From the NCBI GenBank assembly GCA_032717465.1, contig CM064697.1:8963640-9027639 (forward strand): a DNA stretch of 64,000 nt. The letters run 5' to 3'. The notes under the pieces were generated by a model, which was given only the letters and a program-made list of their open reading frames with translations, was not told the origin of the DNA and did no database searches. The DNA is from Coenobita brevimanus. Taxonomy: Eukaryota; Arthropoda; Malacostraca; Decapoda; Coenobitidae. The position numbers and the translations under genes are program-made. Positions 22,540 through 33,687 of this stretch are shown piece after piece; position 1 is the stretch's first letter, and each line of letters starts with the position of its first letter.

Positions 22540-22649
22540 GTAAGTAAAAGCAGAATTACGTGACATGTTACCGGTATGATTTTCTCAGTAGATCGATTGT
22601 TAAGTAGGTGTCTGAAGGAAGGGAATTTTCGAAAATTTTTGATGTTCTT

Positions 22650-22715
22650 GTAGGTAGGTAGGTAGGTGGGTAGGTAAGTGAATGAAAAATAGGTAGGTAA
22701 GTGAATGAAAAATAT
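22650..22715. repeat. (GTAG)n with duplicated GTAAGTGAATGAAAAAT
   Basis: About seven GTAG-like units, then two copies of AGGTAGGTAAGTGAATGAAA. The shorter counterpart is at 26,042-26,058. Confidence 0.85.
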
Positions 22716-22995
22716 TGTTAGGAAAGCAGGTAACGATGGAGGAAGAAATGGCGAGATTTCATGATGATCGTGTTCATTAGGTGGGTATTGTAGGTAGTTA
22801 GGTAGGAGACGAAATGTAGTCAGGTATGAGAAGAAATGTGGTTAGGTAAGTTTGTAAGTGAATGAATGATTTACACTGGAAAATATGATGTTCTTGTAGG
22901 TTGGCAGTTAAGTGAGAAAGTGTAATTAAGTCGGTATGTAAGAGAAGGAAGGCTTACACTTTTTTTTTATATGATATCTTGTAGTTAGGTAATAT

Positions 22996-22996
<1 letters not shown>

Positions 22997-23032
<36 letters not shown>
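22997..23032. repeat. (TC)n microsatellite
   Basis: About 18 TC units. Copy B instead has CTATCTACCTACCTG near 26,363, so the tract differs between copies. Confidence 0.95.
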
Positions 23033-23033
<1 letters not shown>

Positions 23034-23087
23034 AGCAGGTAACTGTTGGGAAGATTTATTAAATGATATTAGGATTTTGTAGGTAGA

Positions 23088-23530
23088 CGGGCCGCAGTGG
23101 CGTTGTGGTACTGTGCACGACATGCGTTTTGGTACGACTTGTGATTTGGTACGATTTGTGATTTGGTACGATTTGTGATTTGGTACGACTTGTGATTTGG
23201 TAGGGCTTGTGATTTGGTAGGACTTGTGATTTTGTACTGCTTGTGATTTTACGTTTGCCCCGCGTCGAGGGTTTGAAACTCAGGCGTGATGGACATGATT
23301 ATGAGGTGGGTCCTGGGTGTATGCCCCTATATACCTTGCTTATGCTTGCACCTTACCGTATCGCTGGCAAAAGCGATACTTCTGTCTTTCACTCTCCCGA
23401 GAATGCCATAATCCTACAGAGGCTTGTCTGTAGGTTAGACTGCTACAGGGACAATAAATAGGGTCACATAATACACTAATGAACGACATACTGTAAAACT
23501 TTCACGTTTGCATCAGTAGGTTTATGCTGG
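23088..23530 (+). mobile_element. tRNA-like SINE, copy A (interrupted by a VNTR)
   Basis: GGGCCGCAGTGGCGTTGTGG has the layout of a tRNA A box (TGGCNNAGTGG) and GAGGGTTTGAAACTC that of a B box. Between them a 17-bp tandem repeat has expanded, which would push the boxes far beyond normal tRNA spacing. In copy B, which lacks the expansion, the box distance is about 55 bp, normal for a tRNA-derived SINE head. A body of about 250 bp follows (TATGCTTGCACCTT, GTTAGACTGCTACAGGGACA). The same site is occupied in both copies, so insertion came before the duplication. Confidence 0.55.
23128..23247 (+). repeat. 17-bp minisatellite, seven units
   Basis: Unit TTTGGTACGACTTGTGA with variants TACGATT and TAGGGCT. 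It sits inside the tRNA-like head of the SINE and is absent from the other duplication copy. Confidence 0.9.
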
Positions 23531-24339
23531 GTAGAAGCCGGGAAGTTATCTATTTATCGAATTTTTGTTTAACATAAGAAATCCTGTTTTTTATCCAGTG
23601 AGTTGTCAGGTAGAAGTAATGAATTATGCAGTATAAAACTGTATAAGAATCGGCATTATTCATATCTTCTTTAAGGTGCAGCTCCCAGTATGGTATGGAA
23701 TCTTTCACCGGAAGCAGTCCGAGTTGCTACTTGTGAGTGCGTATTTGTGGGGAACATGGAGATAGAAAACCATTTTTAGTAAAATTTTTGTGTATTGTCA
23801 GTCCGTACATTGCCAAAAGCCAATAAAAATGTATGCGGACATGAAAACAAGTAATTTTCATGGTTCGTACATGTCAGTACCATATTAAAAATCAGTTACA
23901 CTATGAGGGTAAAAATTTGATAAAAATGATAATATTTCATGGAAAGAAAAATATCACAGTTCAGAGGCTTCATGGTCAATATTACTCTAAACATTTTTCA
24001 AAGTATTCTTCACACTTCTTAAAAAAGGAAATTTCATAATAAAACGTATTTTCCTTAATAATGCCTTGAAAATGAAAATAAATGAAGAGCGTGTAAGAGA
24101 AAATTATGCAAATCTGTTATCTACATCATTGCTCTGCATAGTTTCAGCCATCATGTTTCTGTAACTGAACTAATATAAACTATTTACCTTTCGTATCATC
24201 TGTTTATATACTTTGTCTGAACATCGACGACAGCCAGTTGTTAAGGAGCCAATTATAGGCATCAGTAGTACAATATAAACTGTGCTCTCGGACGATCACA
24301 TGCTCCAAGTATTAATAGTTCAGTAATACCTACTTTGCC

Positions 24340-24357
24340 CCCCTCCCCCCCCCACAA
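24340..24357. repeat. C-rich run at the right edge of copy A
   Basis: CCCCCTCCCCCCCCC directly after the point where similarity with copy B stops (ACTTTGCC). Confidence 0.8.
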
Positions 24358-24529
24358 GATCGATAAAATTCACTTTACCTGGACGAACTGCGCTTCTGTC
24401 TAGAGTTCCCAGCATATTCTGCGTCATGGTACAAACAGAATATGTTCAAGAAAAACCCGCAGGTAGCATCTTGAAGTGTGGAAACCTGTTGTGTGGTGTG
24501 GTATGTAGTTTTGAGGAGTGACGTGGTAG

Positions 24530-24750
24530 TGAATGGTGGTGGTGTGGTATGGTGTGGTTGTGTGAGGTGTGACAGTGAGTGGTGTGGTATGGTATGGTGT
24601 GGTATGGTATGGTGTGGTTGTGTGAGGTGCGGCAGTGAGTAGTGTGGTATGGTGTGGTTGTGTGAGGTGTGGCAGTGAGTGGTGTGGCACGGTGTGGTTG
24701 TGTGAGGTGTAGCAGTGAGTGGTGTGGTATGGTGTAGTAAGTGAGGTGTG
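24530..24750. repeat. 40-bp GT-rich minisatellite
   Basis: About five units of GGTGTGGTTGTGTGAGGTGT followed by GGCAGTGAGTGGTGTGGTAT, plus inserted GGTAT pentamers. It lies in the spacer between the two duplication copies. The histidine/threonine-rich minus-strand frames are by-products. Confidence 0.9.
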
Positions 24751-24761
24751 TCATTGTGTGT

Positions 24762-24763
<2 letters not shown>

Positions 24764-24808
<45 letters not shown>
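24764..24808. repeat. (GA)n microsatellite at the left edge of duplication copy B
   Basis: Perfect GA run matching the one at 21,360-21,406. Confidence 0.95.
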
Positions 24809-24810
<2 letters not shown>

Positions 24811-24839
24811 ATCTGCATGGTCAAGTTGAGAGACAAAAG

Positions 24840-24990
24840 GTAGAGGGTGGAGGAGATGGACGAGGAGGGGTACGACAAAGAGGAGAGGGAGAGGAAGGTG
24901 GAGGATGAGGAAAAGGGGGTGGGAGGGAGAGGGGGGGGGGAGGCACAGAAGAGAGGGAGAGGAGGGTGGAGGAAAGAGAGGGATAGTCAT
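24840..24990. repeat. Polypurine tract
   Basis: G/A-rich counterpart of 21,420-21,595, including a G10 run near 24,932. Confidence 0.9.
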
Positions 24991-25164
24991 TAAAATATGA
25001 AGGTGAATACCAATCTGAATCTAATTAAAACCAGGCAACGCATTTTATTGCATAACTATGTTCATTAAATTGACTGTTTAATAATCACAGACTATGCTGT
25101 ATTGTAACACACGGTGCATTCAAATCCCGAGGTTCATAAGAGAGGTTCGTGTGTGGACGTGGCG

Positions 25165-25312
25165 GATAGTTGGGGGAGCTGGAGAGTGTTGGGGACGGGG
25201 TGGATGGAGGTGGGGAGGGGGGAGGGGGAGGAAGGAGGGAGGTGAGGTGAGGAGGGGGTGGGGAGAGGGGTGGAGGGAGGTAGGGAGGGACTGGTTTGGG
25301 GGTGGAGAGATG
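25165..25312. repeat. G-rich tract
   Basis: GGGGACGGGGTGG, GGGGAGGGGGGAGGGGGAGG and related runs. Counterpart of 21,768-21,912 and a G-quadruplex candidate. Confidence 0.9.
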
Positions 25313-25724
25313 CCTGTGAAACCTTGACTTATGGAAAAAGACATTGTTAAGCGTTCATTACACATGCACTGACTGTTCTATCATTTTCGTTTTTATCTGA
25401 AGGACTAATGAATCAAATGATGCTATTATAATATATCGCAGTTATCGCTGTAGGTGTCATTTGAGGGTTGTTAATAGCCAGGATTAATTAAGAGACTTGG
25501 CAACTTAACTGCGTGTGGGGGTTCTTGGTGACGTGGCAAATGTGTGCTCAGTTACCGTCAACTAATATCAAGCACATTTTTTTACTAATAAATCTTCAGT
25601 TTCTCTAGATTACATTAAGGTAGACTATAATATGCATAAAATATGTGAGTTCAGATATAAGAAAGCGTCGGCACTATTGTTTCTTTGACATTGTTTAATC
25701 AGCTGAATAAGAAAGTAATGGCAA

Positions 25725-25929
25725 ACTCATCTGCAGCTCCCCGCCGGTTATGTGCTTCTGTTTGCCGGATTGAGTGACTGGCTTTCTTCTTGGGTACTTT
25801 GCTTGATGTGTGTTCGATTTTTTTTCTGTGTTTTTGCACCTGTGAAGAGAAGAACCGGAATATTAGGAGCTGATTCAAGAACTGTGTGATTTCGAGTTAG
25901 ACCTAGGTGGCTTCGGAGCATTAGATAAT
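25725..25929 (+). other. Exon-like block with splice donor, duplication copy B
   Basis: Counterpart of 22,340-22,539. The intron-side donor bases GTAAGTA are unchanged (GT at 25,930) while the exon side reads AAT. The ATG of the short frame in copy A is GTG here, so a conserved peptide is unlikely and a non-coding exon is the better reading. Confidence 0.3.
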
Positions 25930-26439
25930 GTAAGTAAAGGAACAATTAAGTGAGATTATTTTACCGGTTTGATCTTGTAGGTAGGCTAGAATGTTGACTT
26001 GATAAGTGAAGGAAGAGAATTTACGAGATTTCTTGTTGCTCTGGTAGGTAGGTAGGTAAATGAATGAATAATACTGTTCGGTAGGTAGGTAACAAGGAAG
26101 AAATTAACGAGATTATTATGATACACTTGTTCGGTAAGCGGGTATAGAAGGTAGTTAGGTAGGCAAAGATATGTACGATATGAGACGAAATGTGGTTAGG
26201 TAAGTGAAGGAATGAAATACGAGTACACTAAATATGATGTTCCTGTTTATCGGTAGTTGGGAAGTGAGAAAGTGTAATTAAGTCTGTACAACAAGAAAAG
26301 GGAGAATTTACACGTGGTATTATGATTTCTGGTTGTTAGGTAATTTCTATCTGTCAATACCTATCTACCTACCTGTGTTTGTGTATCAACAGGTAACAGA
26401 TGAAAAGAGTTACGAGATGATATTAGGATTTTATAAGTA

Positions 26440-26880
26440 GATGAGCCGCGGTGGCGTTGTTGTACCGTGTACGACGTGCGATTTTACGTTTGCCCCGTAT
26501 CTCGGGAATGGAACTCAAGGCGTGGCAGACATATGAAATGGGTCGTGGTAGTATTCTATATTTATTGCTTATGCTTGCACCTTGCTGGTTCTGTCGATGG
26601 CATATACAGACATGGCAGTTACTAGTCATCAACTTTCATATGAGTCACTCCTTGCAGACTCCCCCTTCCTAGTTCGTATCTCGCCAGCATGGAAAAGGGC
26701 TAATTCTGGCTATGACTCTCCAGAGAAGAAAGCCCTCATCCTACAATATTTCACATATAGGCTAGACTGCTACAGGGGCAAACATGATGCCACTTATCAC
26801 ATTAATGAACGACACTGTAAAGCTTTCGTGTTTGCTTCAGTAAGTTATGTTGGGTAGAGGCCGGGTAATTACCTATTACC
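26440..26880 (+). mobile_element. tRNA-like SINE, copy B
   Basis: GAGCCGCGGTGGCGTTGTTG (A-box-like), ACGACGTGCGATTTTACG and TCTCGGGAATGGAACTCAAG (degraded B box), then a body shared with copy A. The 73- and 91-codon frames across it have no domain. Confidence 0.5.
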
Positions 26881-27669
26881 GACCTGATTTTTTTAGAATT
26901 AAGAAATCCAGCTTATTATCCGGTGAGTTTTCGGGTAGAAATTTTAACTTAGTTAAAAACTGAATGAGAATCGGCATTATTCGTTCGTTCGTTAAGGTGT
27001 AACGCACAATAAGGTAAGGAATTTTCTTACCAGAATTGATCCGGGTTGCTACTTTTGAGTGTGCTAATTTGTGGGGATTATGGAAAAAGAAGACCATTTT
27101 TTTTTTATTTTGTGTGTTTTCAGTCCGTACATTGCCAAAAGTCAATAAAATAATATCTGCAGACATGAAAACAAGTATATATTTTTTTTTCATTATGTTC
27201 GTACATGTCAGTAGCGTATTAAAAATAAGTCTACACTATGAAAGTAAAGATGAGGTAGAAATACTGTAACACTATTTCATTTAAAAAAAAAAAAAAAAGC
27301 TGGATGGTCTATGGTAGACATTTTTCAAACTGCTCTGCACAGTTTAAAAAGGAAATTTCATACTGAAATATATCTTCTATTTAAAAAAATACCTTGAAAA
27401 TGAAAATCAGTGAAATAAAACAAAGTGATGCAAATTTGTTATCTGCATCATTGCTATACATAGTTTCGACCATCAAATTCTGTACTGGAACTAATATTAT
27501 CTAAACGAATTATTTTTTGTATCACCTGTCTTTACACTGCCTCCTTCCGAACATTGACAAGTTATTATTAAATTTATAGGCATCAAGTGTACGACATAAC
27601 TGTGCTGTGAGAAGATGACGTGTTCCAAGTACAGTATTAATAAATCAGTTAATACCTACTTTGCCAAAC

Positions 27670-27776
<107 letters not shown>

Positions 27777-28049
27777 CATAAAACCACTGGGGCAGAGACA
27801 TTCCGTCGACTGCCAAGGGGAAAAAATGCAACTCTTTTCTTGTGCATCTCAGTTTAAAATTTGTTTATTTCCTTTTCCCTTGTCATTTTTTCTTTTTTGC
27901 ATCATAAACTTAGGACCGTAAGTACTAACACATTCGAAAACGATTATTTATTTTTTTACGAGTAAGAGCGCGTCTACTTTACATTCCGAAAGTAATTATT
28001 GACTTAATGAATACAGTGGACAAGAAAACCTTTTAATTACTACCATAAT

Positions 28050-28241
28050 CTGTTCACTTTAACATGGCCTGAAATTGCCATCCATCCACCTTGAATGCTG
28101 AGCTGTAACAAGAGATAAGCACTAGAATATGGAGCTGGTCACGATGAGGTGCTATGGATGTAGAGCCGTAGTCTTGTCTTTCATAGCCACTGGACTGTGC
28201 GAAATAAAGCTGCAACGTGATGAAAATTTAGGCCAAGTTAA
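28050..28241 (+). repeat. Dispersed repeat family D, copy 1
   Basis: Landmarks ACATGGCCTGAAATTGCCAT, GAGCTGTAACAAGAGATAAG, CACTAGAATATGGAGCTGGT, GATGTAGAGCC and GAAATAAAGCTGCAA recur in the same order at 47,086 and 50,838. No open frame and no inverted termini seen. Confidence 0.75.
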
Positions 28242-28604
28242 AATGAATGAGCTATAGCACCATAAATCGTACATGATGGCTGATATCATGGTTGGTAATC
28301 TTCATGTTATAGCAGTTCAGATAATCCAAATACTGTTCAAAGACGTGTACTATTGCAACATATATGGTAGTACTCTTATCTGTACAGTTATTACCTGATT
28401 CCCATTTCTTTGTAACCAGGGAAATGGATAAGTAATCTTTTAGTAGGCCTAAGTATTTTTAATTGTAGATGTATAATGTAAGACAGTGAATGCCATTAAT
28501 ATACTGTATATTGGTGATTACTTATATCTTACATATTATTATCACCGGAATTCGTTCCTTAACTTCTCAGACTCACTTATTTCCATTTCACAATTATTAT
28601 TATT
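28242..28604. other. Unique AT-rich sequence, no gene seen
   Basis: No repeat or coding signal recognised. Confidence 0.5.
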
Positions 28605-28632
28605 ATTTTTTTCTCTCTCTCTGGATGGATAA

Positions 28633-28691
<59 letters not shown>
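28605..28691. repeat. (TC)n, then (GATA)n-(GA)n compound microsatellite
   Basis: Short TC run, then about eight ATAG units passing into about fourteen AG units. Confidence 0.95.
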
Positions 28692-28694
<3 letters not shown>

Positions 28695-29266
28695 AGTATC
28701 CTAGGAGATGAGAGTTTTCCCAATATTGGCTACAAAGATACTCTCGTGTAGTTTCACAATTTAGTACAAGGATGTTTTTGTGTTTTATCCTGATCCATGA
28801 TACCAGGATGTTTTAGTCAGTTTAAGAGAGACCTTTCGTATTTAAGGGCTAACCAATTTTTTCACTGTCAGTACATTGGATTCTGAAAATTTTTTATGGT
28901 ACTGTTTTGTTCATCGTTAAGAAAGCCCTCTCGTAATGAAGGGATTTGAGAACGATAATCAGACACTTGTTGAAGGTGAAGCGCACACAACGTTACAAAC
29001 CAACTAACAATCCTGGAACCATGTCTTACTTAAATATGTCTCTGTCTTCCTTGACATTTCATCTTTTAAAGGGTGATCTTGATAAAAAGGATTTCTAGGC
29101 ATATATATCTCCCCCTTTGCAGCATATATATCTCCCCCTTTGCAGTCTGACCTGTTCTCACGATACACCACCTTCCCAGATTCTCTTGTCCGTCCATCTC
29201 TCCTTTTTGCATTCATCCTGTTGACCATAGATATTTCATTTCTCTTTCACCTTTCGCTCAGTGCAA
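28692..29266. other. Unique sequence with a 23-bp direct duplication
   Basis: GCATATATATCTCCCCCTTT occurs twice in a row at 29,099-29,143. Otherwise unique. Confidence 0.6.
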
Positions 29267-29364
29267 CAGCCTCTTCACCACACTCTTGTTGAGCGTGTAC
29301 GTTTGTTCGTATGTCTTTTTTTTTTTTTCCATATGATGCTACAGGCAGTTCTGGTGAGACTTGT
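29267..29364 (+). repeat. About 95-bp dispersed repeat, copy 1
   Basis: CAGCCTCTTCACCACACTCT, GAGCGTGTACGTTTGTTCGT, ATGATGCTACAGGCAGTTCT match 30,028-30,116 in order. A T14 run is inserted in this copy. Confidence 0.75.
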
Positions 29365-30027
29365 TTCAGCAGTTCTTATTCTATACTTCTAACCCACCAG
29401 TGTCAGCCAAACTTTACTGCTGTCTTTTAATGTTGAAACTATTGTGCACTTTTGAGTTATGTTCATCTCATGTACTATTTTTTTTTTTTCCCCGTAACAG
29501 GTTAGTGTTGCAGTCTGGTTCATCTGTGGGGTGGCGGTGGTGAGTACTGAACTTTTTATTTTAGCAATTACGGTAATTGATAAGCCAAACGAGGTAATCA
29601 AACAAAAGTAAGCAAAAGCAAGATATGTTTCGTTCGAAGTTTATTGAGTCTGTTTTTATGACTGGAGGACGTATATAGAGGGAAAGAAAGACTGAGGAGG
29701 ATTGGCCGCAGTTAACCAGTTGTGTACATGAAGCACAGAAAATACCAGTTAACTCTTGTGTTCAGAAAGTTGAAACGGAAAAGGATGAGAGTGTGGATGA
29801 ACGGATGGTGTGAGTTCACCGAAGTGGGGAAGGCTGCAAGCAGAGAAGAGTTCGTTGTAATAGGATAGTAAAGATAGTGTTGCAGCGAAAAGGGAGACTG
29901 AAGGAATTAACGATGACGAGGAAAATTGATAGGTTCAGTTTAAAAAGAAAGACTTCGCCCTGTTAAGAATAGTTATACCATATATAGTGAATTTACCCAC
30001 ATATGAGCGAATTGGGACTATATATCA
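29365..30027. other. Unique sequence, no gene seen
   Basis: Mixed composition with an A/G-rich segment at 29,660-29,930. No intact reading frame. Confidence 0.5.
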
Positions 30028-30116
30028 GCCTCCACACCACATTCTTGCCGAACGTGTACATTTGTTCGTATGTCTGTTTTCCATTTAATGCTAGAGGCAG
30101 TTCTGATGTGACCTGT
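30028..30116 (+). repeat. About 95-bp dispersed repeat, copy 2
   Basis: CAGCCTCCACACCACATTCT, GAACGTGTACATTTGTTCGT and ATGCTAGAGGCAGTTCTGAT, aligned with copy 1 about 765 bp upstream. Confidence 0.75.
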
Positions 30117-30981
30117 TATGGAAATCACGGGGGGAACGATTCATCACAATGTCAGTGAAGTTGGTGATGCATATGTGAAATTCACTAAACTTACGTATTT
30201 CTAGGATTTAGTGCTCAGTCCGTCACTACACTCCATTGAAAATATCTCATTGATTTCTCTTCTGTACAAAACTGTCAATTGTACCTAATTATTATTATTT
30301 TCCTTCTCTTACCAAGCGCCATTTAATGTTTCTTTGATGACCTGAGACAGTGTTAAGATATACCCTTATTTTTAGCTAGTATCAGTATTCCAGCAGCTGC
30401 CCATATTTGCCCTAACCTGAACATAATGAATATATATCGTTTGATCCATTTACAGATTGTTAGTTATGCCTTGAGAGTATTTTAGAATAAAATAGATACA
30501 TAGGGCCCCATGTATGAGAGCAAACCTTAACCAAAAAGAAAAGTGTTTGGGGGTGATACGAAGAAATTACATCGAAACTGAAATGTTGACGTGGTTGTAT
30601 GTCCAGTACTGAGCTCTTCTCTTGTGCAAAGGTTTGATGGTATGAGCGGAAAGCATGTAAAAGAATGTGTGCCAAGGAAATAACTGTCTTAAATTGAGCC
30701 TAAAAGGAAATTACTCTGAGTTAGATCAAGGTTTCCTAGTTACCATCATGAAGTTGTTGTCCACTTCTGCACCTAGCTGGGTTTTCTTTTTTAGTGAGTT
30801 ATTCTTTATGGATTTTTCTTAGGCGTTACAAGGTGCTATTATCTTGGGTTTCGTCAGTTTGGTGGAAGTGCCTGGCTTTGGAAGTGAACATAATTAGTAG
30901 TCTTGCTTTGATGTCTACATTACTAATACGAGAATATGATACAGTTAAGTAGTACAACTCTTCCGTCATCGCATGTTCACC
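30117..30981. other. Unique sequence, no gene seen
   Basis: No repeat or coding signal recognised. Confidence 0.5.

Positions 30982-31032
<51 letters not shown>
30982..31032. repeat. (GT)n microsatellite
   Basis: About 24 GT units. Confidence 0.96.
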
Positions 31033-31033
<1 letters not shown>

Positions 31034-31095
31034 AACCTGCATGACTGATAACCATAAGTACCCCTGTGTCTCAGATTCTTATCTTACATAATTCT

Positions 31096-31405
31096 CTTCG
31101 ACAAGGAGAGTATGTTTTTACGCTTGTTTGTTTGTTTGTTACTTGTTTATCCGTTAGCAGGATTACTCAAAAATTAAAAGAGAGATTTTGACCAAATTTT
31201 GTGGATAGTTAGCCCGTGTCCCAGGGAACAGTCGATTAACTTTTGGGACCGATCCGAATCATATTACAGATTCTGGATCCGGAAAACACTTTTAGCGAAA
31301 CCCTATTCAATGATGAGAAAACCAAACCCAGTATGAAGAGTGGTTTGAATATTACGTTGCCTTTGTCGGAGAGATGCGCTCCAGTGAGTGCCCCTCTTGG
31401 TATGT
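31096..31405 (+). repeat. GGATCC-rich dispersed repeat, copy 2
   Basis: GACAAGGAGAGTATG, GTTTGTTTGTTTGTTAC, AGGATTACTCAAAAATTAAA, GAGATTTTGACCAAATTTTG, GACCGATCCGAAT and TTCTGGATCCGG follow the order seen at 17,400-17,760. The end includes GTCGGAGAGATGCGCTCC. More diverged than copy 1 and without its internal duplication. Confidence 0.65.
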
Positions 31406-31967
31406 CTGTATATTGATTCAGGCAATGCTGTCGATGGAACTTTTTTCCTCGTACAGTATGTATTTCTTTTTATTTAAATGCCTCAGTTTTTGGATTTAAC
31501 CACCTGTGTTATCAGAGCATTTCCCGGCATATATCTGAACACATCTACCAGTTATCATGGTTGTCCCTGTCGGTCATAATAGTTGCCCCTGTTCTTGCTA
31601 TTTCTAGTTATTTATTACTTGTGATCCTTAATTTTATACGTTTCCTTTCTTGAGGCTTTATCTTTCATCGTATGCCTGTTCATGACTCCCTTTGTGCCTC
31701 TCTGTGTTTCTCTTATTCCGAGTCATTATATATATCTTGTCATTGTTTCTATTTTCTTTTGCTCCATTTTCCTCCTCAGCTTCTGTTCACACCAATCTAC
31801 TCCGTTTCGTCTTTATCCATTCTCCTTATTTAAGTCATCTCTTTAAATTTTCCTCTTACTCTCATCCGTCTTCTCACTTTCATCTCCACATCCACTTCTT
31901 TCTCTTCTTTTAATTTCAGTTTCTCCTCATGTTTAGCCTCCCCTTGTCCATTCATGTGTACCCCTTA

Positions 31968-32062
31968 CTTCCTCCTCCTCCTCCTCATCATCATGATCAT
32001 CATCATCATGATGATGATCATCATCATGATCATGATCATCATCATCATCATCATCATCATCA
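31968..32062. repeat. (CTC)n and (ATC/ATG)n triplet repeats
   Basis: CTC triplets followed by CATCATGATCATCATCATGA mixtures. The mixture of ATC and ATG makes it partly self-complementary. Confidence 0.95.
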
Positions 32063-32199
32063 ACATTGTTCTGTGTATTTCTCCCTACTCATGATTATCA
32101 TCATAATCATCAATATTTTTTTCTTCTGGCAACCACTCCTCCTCATCCTGATTGCCTCTCTTCCTCCTCCTGATTGCCTCTCTTCTTCTTCCTCCTCCT

Positions 32200-32237
32200 C
32201 CTCCTCCTCATCATCATCATCATCATCATCATCATAG
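32200..32237. repeat. (CTC)n-(CAT)n microsatellite
   Basis: Short CTC run then about nine CAT units. Confidence 0.95.
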
Positions 32238-33069
32238 TTATCTCTAACTCAACCTTCCTCCACCTTTTCCTCCTCTACCTATTCTTCTTGCTTCTCTTTT
32301 GTTCCCCTCCTCCTCCTCCTGTTTACTTCTTTCTAATTTTTCCTTTGATCATTTTCCATTTTCTGTGTTTTTCCTTGTCTGCCTCCACCCATACTCTTCC
32401 TCTTTCTCTTTTCTGTGGACATCCTCCCTTCTGTCTACTTCCTCTTCTCCTGCTCCCCCTCTTCTTCTCTGTTCCTCTTCTGTCTATGCTCGTATCCTAC
32501 TCCACCTTCAGTATACTTCTGTCTACTCCCTCCTCCTTCTCCTCCTCCCTTGTTCTGTCCATTCTTTACTCTTCATCTCTCCTTTTTCTCTTCCTCCTCT
32601 TCCTGCCCATTTTTCCACCTCCTTCTCTTCCTGTTCATCTCCTCCTATTCCTCATTTTCTTTGTGTCCGCCTCTCTTTTCTGCTCATTCCCTTATTCCTT
32701 CTCCTCTCTTCTCTCGTGCCTTTGAACACTCTCCCTTCTTCCTTTTCCTCCTCCTCCTCCTTCTTCTTCGCCCGGTGTCTTCTGTTTTCTCTGTTTCTCC
32801 TTTTCCTTCTGTGTACTCCATCCCTTTCTTCCTCTCCCCCTCCTCTTGCCTAGCCCTCTCTCTTACTCCGTCCTCTCTTCTTTTTTTGTCTTCTTCCTTC
32901 CTTTTTCTTTCTATCCCTTTTCGTACTCGTCCTCTTCTTCATCCACCTTATTCTTCATTGTCTACGCTCCTCCTCCTTCTCCTCCTCCACGGCATTTTCC
33001 CATCTGCCCCTCCTATCTTCGTTATATTGTGTACTCCCACCTTTCCAACCATTCCTTGACCCCCTTTTC

Positions 33070-33150
33070 CTCATTTTCATCATCCTCATCCTCATCAACA
33101 ACATCATGTCCTTACCATCATCATCATTATCATCATCATCATCATCATCG

Positions 33151-33185
<35 letters not shown>

Positions 33186-33219
33186 TTCATCATTATCATC
33201 ATCATCATCATGTCCTTAC

Positions 33220-33263
<44 letters not shown>

Positions 33264-33265
33264 AG
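33070..33265. repeat. (CAT)n array with an internal duplication
   Basis: Two CAT blocks separated by repeats of CATGTCCTTACCATCATCAT (at about 33,105 and 33,209), so the array grew by duplicating an interrupted unit. Confidence 0.95.
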
Positions 33266-33628
33266 ATCACTCCTTTCTCTCCTTCTTCCGTGTCTCCCTT
33301 TCCTTCTCCCTGCTGTGCCCTACACTCGGTCCCATCTGCATCCTCTCCCCGTCCACCCACACTCATAAAAAAAGAGGGAGGCTGGTATTGTAGAGACAGC
33401 GACGCCTCAGATGACACTACGATACAGCAGAGACGCTTCATGTTAGGTCCCTCTCCTTTAAGGCCCCTCCAGCCGCGATTACACCCCCAGCAATTACTCT
33501 CTCATACCAGGGATGCTTCGGGAGGCGTTTTGGGATTGGGGGTGTGATGGGGAGGTTGTGGTTAGGGATGGTCGGTGATAATGGTTTGTAAAGGGTTAGG
33601 ATGTTCACAGCTGCACACACACGCATGT

Positions 33629-33629
<1 letters not shown>

Positions 33630-33686
<57 letters not shown>
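33630..33686. repeat. (CA)n microsatellite
   Basis: About 28 CA units with one ACGCATGTAA interruption near the start. Confidence 0.96.

Positions 33687-33687
<1 letters not shown>

Larger units (their letters stand above)
21360..24339 (+). repeat. Segmental duplication, copy A
   Basis: Aligns end to end, with indels, to 24,764-27,665. Shared landmarks in order: GA tract then AATTATCTGCATGGTCAAGT, polypurine block, GTTATCGCTGTAGGTGTCAT, AAGAGACTTGGCAACTTA, CTCCCCGCCGGTTATGTGCT, GTAAGTA donor, GTAG repeats, tRNA-like SINE, CAGTCCGTACATTGCCAAAA, and finally AATACCTACTTTGCC. Offsets fall from about 3,400 at the start to 3,326 at the end. In the best blocks about nine in ten bases agree by eye. 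Copy A has a 17-bp tandem expansion that copy B lacks. Confidence 0.9.
24764..27665 (+). repeat. Segmental duplication, copy B
   Basis: Partner of 21,360-24,339, same order and orientation. It begins at a GA tract and ends at AATACCTACTTTGCC, after which a long CA tract starts. Differences from copy A include loss of the 17-bp tandem repeat and of the TC tract, and a different exon-side base at the splice donor. Confidence 0.9.
31680..33110. repeat. Polypyrimidine domain, 1.4 kb
   Basis: The plus strand is overwhelmingly C/T (CTCCTCCT, TTCCTCTTCT, CCTTCTCC). Frames of 183, 184 and 214 codons in all three plus frames are serine/leucine/phenylalanine/proline strings that overlap each other, which shows they are compositional, not genes. 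Confidence 0.9.

Noticed and set aside
33070..33265. CRISPR-like array (regular CAT blocks with CATGTCCTTACC units)
   Set aside because: It is an interrupted triplet microsatellite; there are no unique spacers and the sequence is clearly eukaryotic.
32174..33547. Overlapping 183-233 codon frames in all three plus-strand phases
   Set aside because: Simultaneous long frames in three phases are expected when stop codons are rare in C/T-rich DNA and cannot all be genes; they are S/L/F/P strings.
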